A DNA stretch of 33,633 bases from Herminiimonas sp. GTDB lineage: Bacteria; Pseudomonadota; Gammaproteobacteria; Burkholderiales; Burkholderiaceae_D. Location: the NCBI GenBank assembly GCA_028292665.1, contig JAQGLW010000190.1, positions 1-33,633 of the forward strand, written 5' to 3'. A program made the translations under genes and the position numbers. This document shows positions 32,892-33,633 of the stretch, piece after piece. The first letter of the stretch is position 1. Every line of letters begins with the position of its first letter. Below the pieces are notes generated by a model that saw only the letters and a program-made list of their open reading frames with translations, searched no databases and had not been told where the DNA came from.

Positions 32892-33140
32892 ATGGATCCG
32901 TATGCCATTGCTTCGATATACGAATTAATCTCGTGTCATTCCAGCCAAAATTCTTACTCGATAGATTCATTTGAATCGTTAAAGCTCAGGTTAAATGTTG
33001 CACTCCGACTTTTTCAGCGCAATCGGTCGATAGCTGACGTTCCCCACAGCATACTGCTACCTGAACGGCAATTTTATGGTTCGCTTCCCATGGGCGGAAC
33101 CCGCTGCCCTAGGCTCGTGCGTATTTGCGCGACGAAGTAG
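32892..33140 (+). CDS. Possible small ORF, unknown
   Basis: 82 codons starting MDPYAIASIYELISCHSSQN, with a helical stretch (SLKLRLNVALRLFQRNR). No ribosome site and no family. May be a chance frame or part of a broken gene with the next ORF, which overlaps it in another frame. Confidence 0.25.
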   Translation: MDPYAIASIYELISCHSSQNSYSIDSFESLKLRLNVALRLFQRNRSIADVPHSILLPERQFYGSLPMGGTRCPRLVRICATK

Positions 33141-33433
33141 AATGGCTTTTCCGATCTTTATTCTCCAGAAACACAGGTGCCGACGACGCCATAACGTTTG
33201 TCACAAATATCCATAAATCGATTTTGATTGTCACTTTGCGCCACTGCCTCTTAGACTACCTCCAAATTATCAATAAATATTGTAAGTTTAAGCAAGAATT
33301 GTTCGCCCGGAATAAAGATCGGAACACAAGCCCAGCTTTTATGCGGCTTGGTAAGCGAAACCCATCTGAAAGCGAACAGTTAAAGTTCAGAACATTTATC
33401 AAGATGTGCAGTTATTTGCTGTCTGCGAATTAA
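33125..33433 (+). CDS. Possible small ORF, unknown
   Basis: 102 codons; contains a hydrophobic stretch (SILIVTLRHCLLDYLQIINK) and a basic C-terminal part. No convincing ribosome site and no family recognised. Overlaps both neighbours in other frames. Confidence 0.25.
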   Translation: MRDEVEWLFRSLFSRNTGADDAITFVTNIHKSILIVTLRHCLLDYLQIINKYCKFKQELFARNKDRNTSPAFMRLGKRNPSESEQLKFRTFIKMCSYLLSAN

Positions 33434-33600
33434 AAAAGTTCGGAACAGCAGATTTGGCTGTTGAATTGCACCATGTTTTGACCCACCTTTTTCGCTTCTT
33501 GGTGACCCATTCGCGCGAAGCGAAAGCGTTGTTCGAAAATGCTTACGACAGGATGGGCTTGGGTCAAAGTTCGATGGAAAAGCAGGCTGAATTAGAGTGA
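33406..33600 (+). CDS. Possible small ORF, unknown
   Basis: 64 codons from a GTG start; the stretch ADLAVELHHVLTHLFRFLVT followed by HSREAKALFENAYDRMGLGQ looks more protein-like than its neighbours. The frame opens after a TGA near 33370. Identity unknown. Confidence 0.3.
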   Translation: MQLFAVCELKKFGTADLAVELHHVLTHLFRFLVTHSREAKALFENAYDRMGLGQSSMEKQAELE

Positions 33601-33633
33601 AATTCAACAGCAGGGTGCATCTAGAACTTCTCG

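Noticed and set aside
1-33633. CRISPR arrays and rRNA genes
   Set aside because: No regularly spaced short repeats and no rRNA-like sequence were seen.

Overview
The window looks like a chromosomal segment of a betaproteobacterium, most likely order Burkholderiales and perhaps Oxalobacteraceae-like. The signs are a complete betaproteobacterial-type Flp/Tad pilus cluster, a Bug-family solute-binding protein, a CzcE-family metal-resistance lipoprotein and decayed IS6, IS21, IS3 and IS701-like insertion sequences. This placement is inference from gene families. Base composition changes along the window: A+T-rich around 1.3-3.9 kb and 29.6-33.6 kb, G+C-rich around 20-29 kb.

Layout. 1-1400: tail of an unidentified gene, a terminator, a 36-bp copy of the 3' end of a czcE-like gene, and a decayed transposase. 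1500-16015: one long + strand Tad cluster: a divergent pilin, two nearly identical tandem Flp pilins, a terminator/attenuator, prepilin peptidase, an isoprenylcysteine-methyltransferase-like membrane protein, a winged-helix AAA ATPase, CpaB, secretin, lipoprotein, TadG, TadE, TadF, TadZ/CpaE, TadA/CpaF, TadB, TadC, and a TadD whose C-terminus is a LytR_C domain. 16.1-19.2 kb: the intact czcE-like gene (whose last 36 bp recur at 628), several small unknown genes and an Mrr-type nuclease remnant. 19.5-23.8 kb: a LysR regulator convergent with a five-gene - strand catabolic operon (Bug protein, HbpS/GlcG-like protein, cupin, beta-hydroxyacid dehydrogenase, truncated alpha/beta hydrolase). 24.0-25.2 kb: a graveyard of broken IS elements. 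25.3-29.2 kb: a - strand operon encoding a PQQ-dependent soluble sugar dehydrogenase, a cytochrome cL-like protein and a BtuB-like TonB receptor. 29.6-32.8 kb: an accessory cassette. 32.8 kb to the end: A+T-rich sequence with only weak ORFs.

The most unusual object is at 29826-32165. Three adjacent small genes, unrelated to one another at first sight, each carry an R-x4-6-H motif of the HEPN ribonuclease type. They sit tightly between two 143-bp inverted repeats that differ at one base. Each repeat holds an outward-facing consensus promoter followed by a tRNA-Gly(CCC)-like sequence whose T-arm and 3' acceptor strand are lost. A 17-bp direct repeat lies further out on both sides. This has the shape of a compact mobile, possibly invertible, toxin or antiphage cassette linked to tRNA-Gly. 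The HEPN assignment rests on short motifs and gene context only, and the defence role is a hypothesis.
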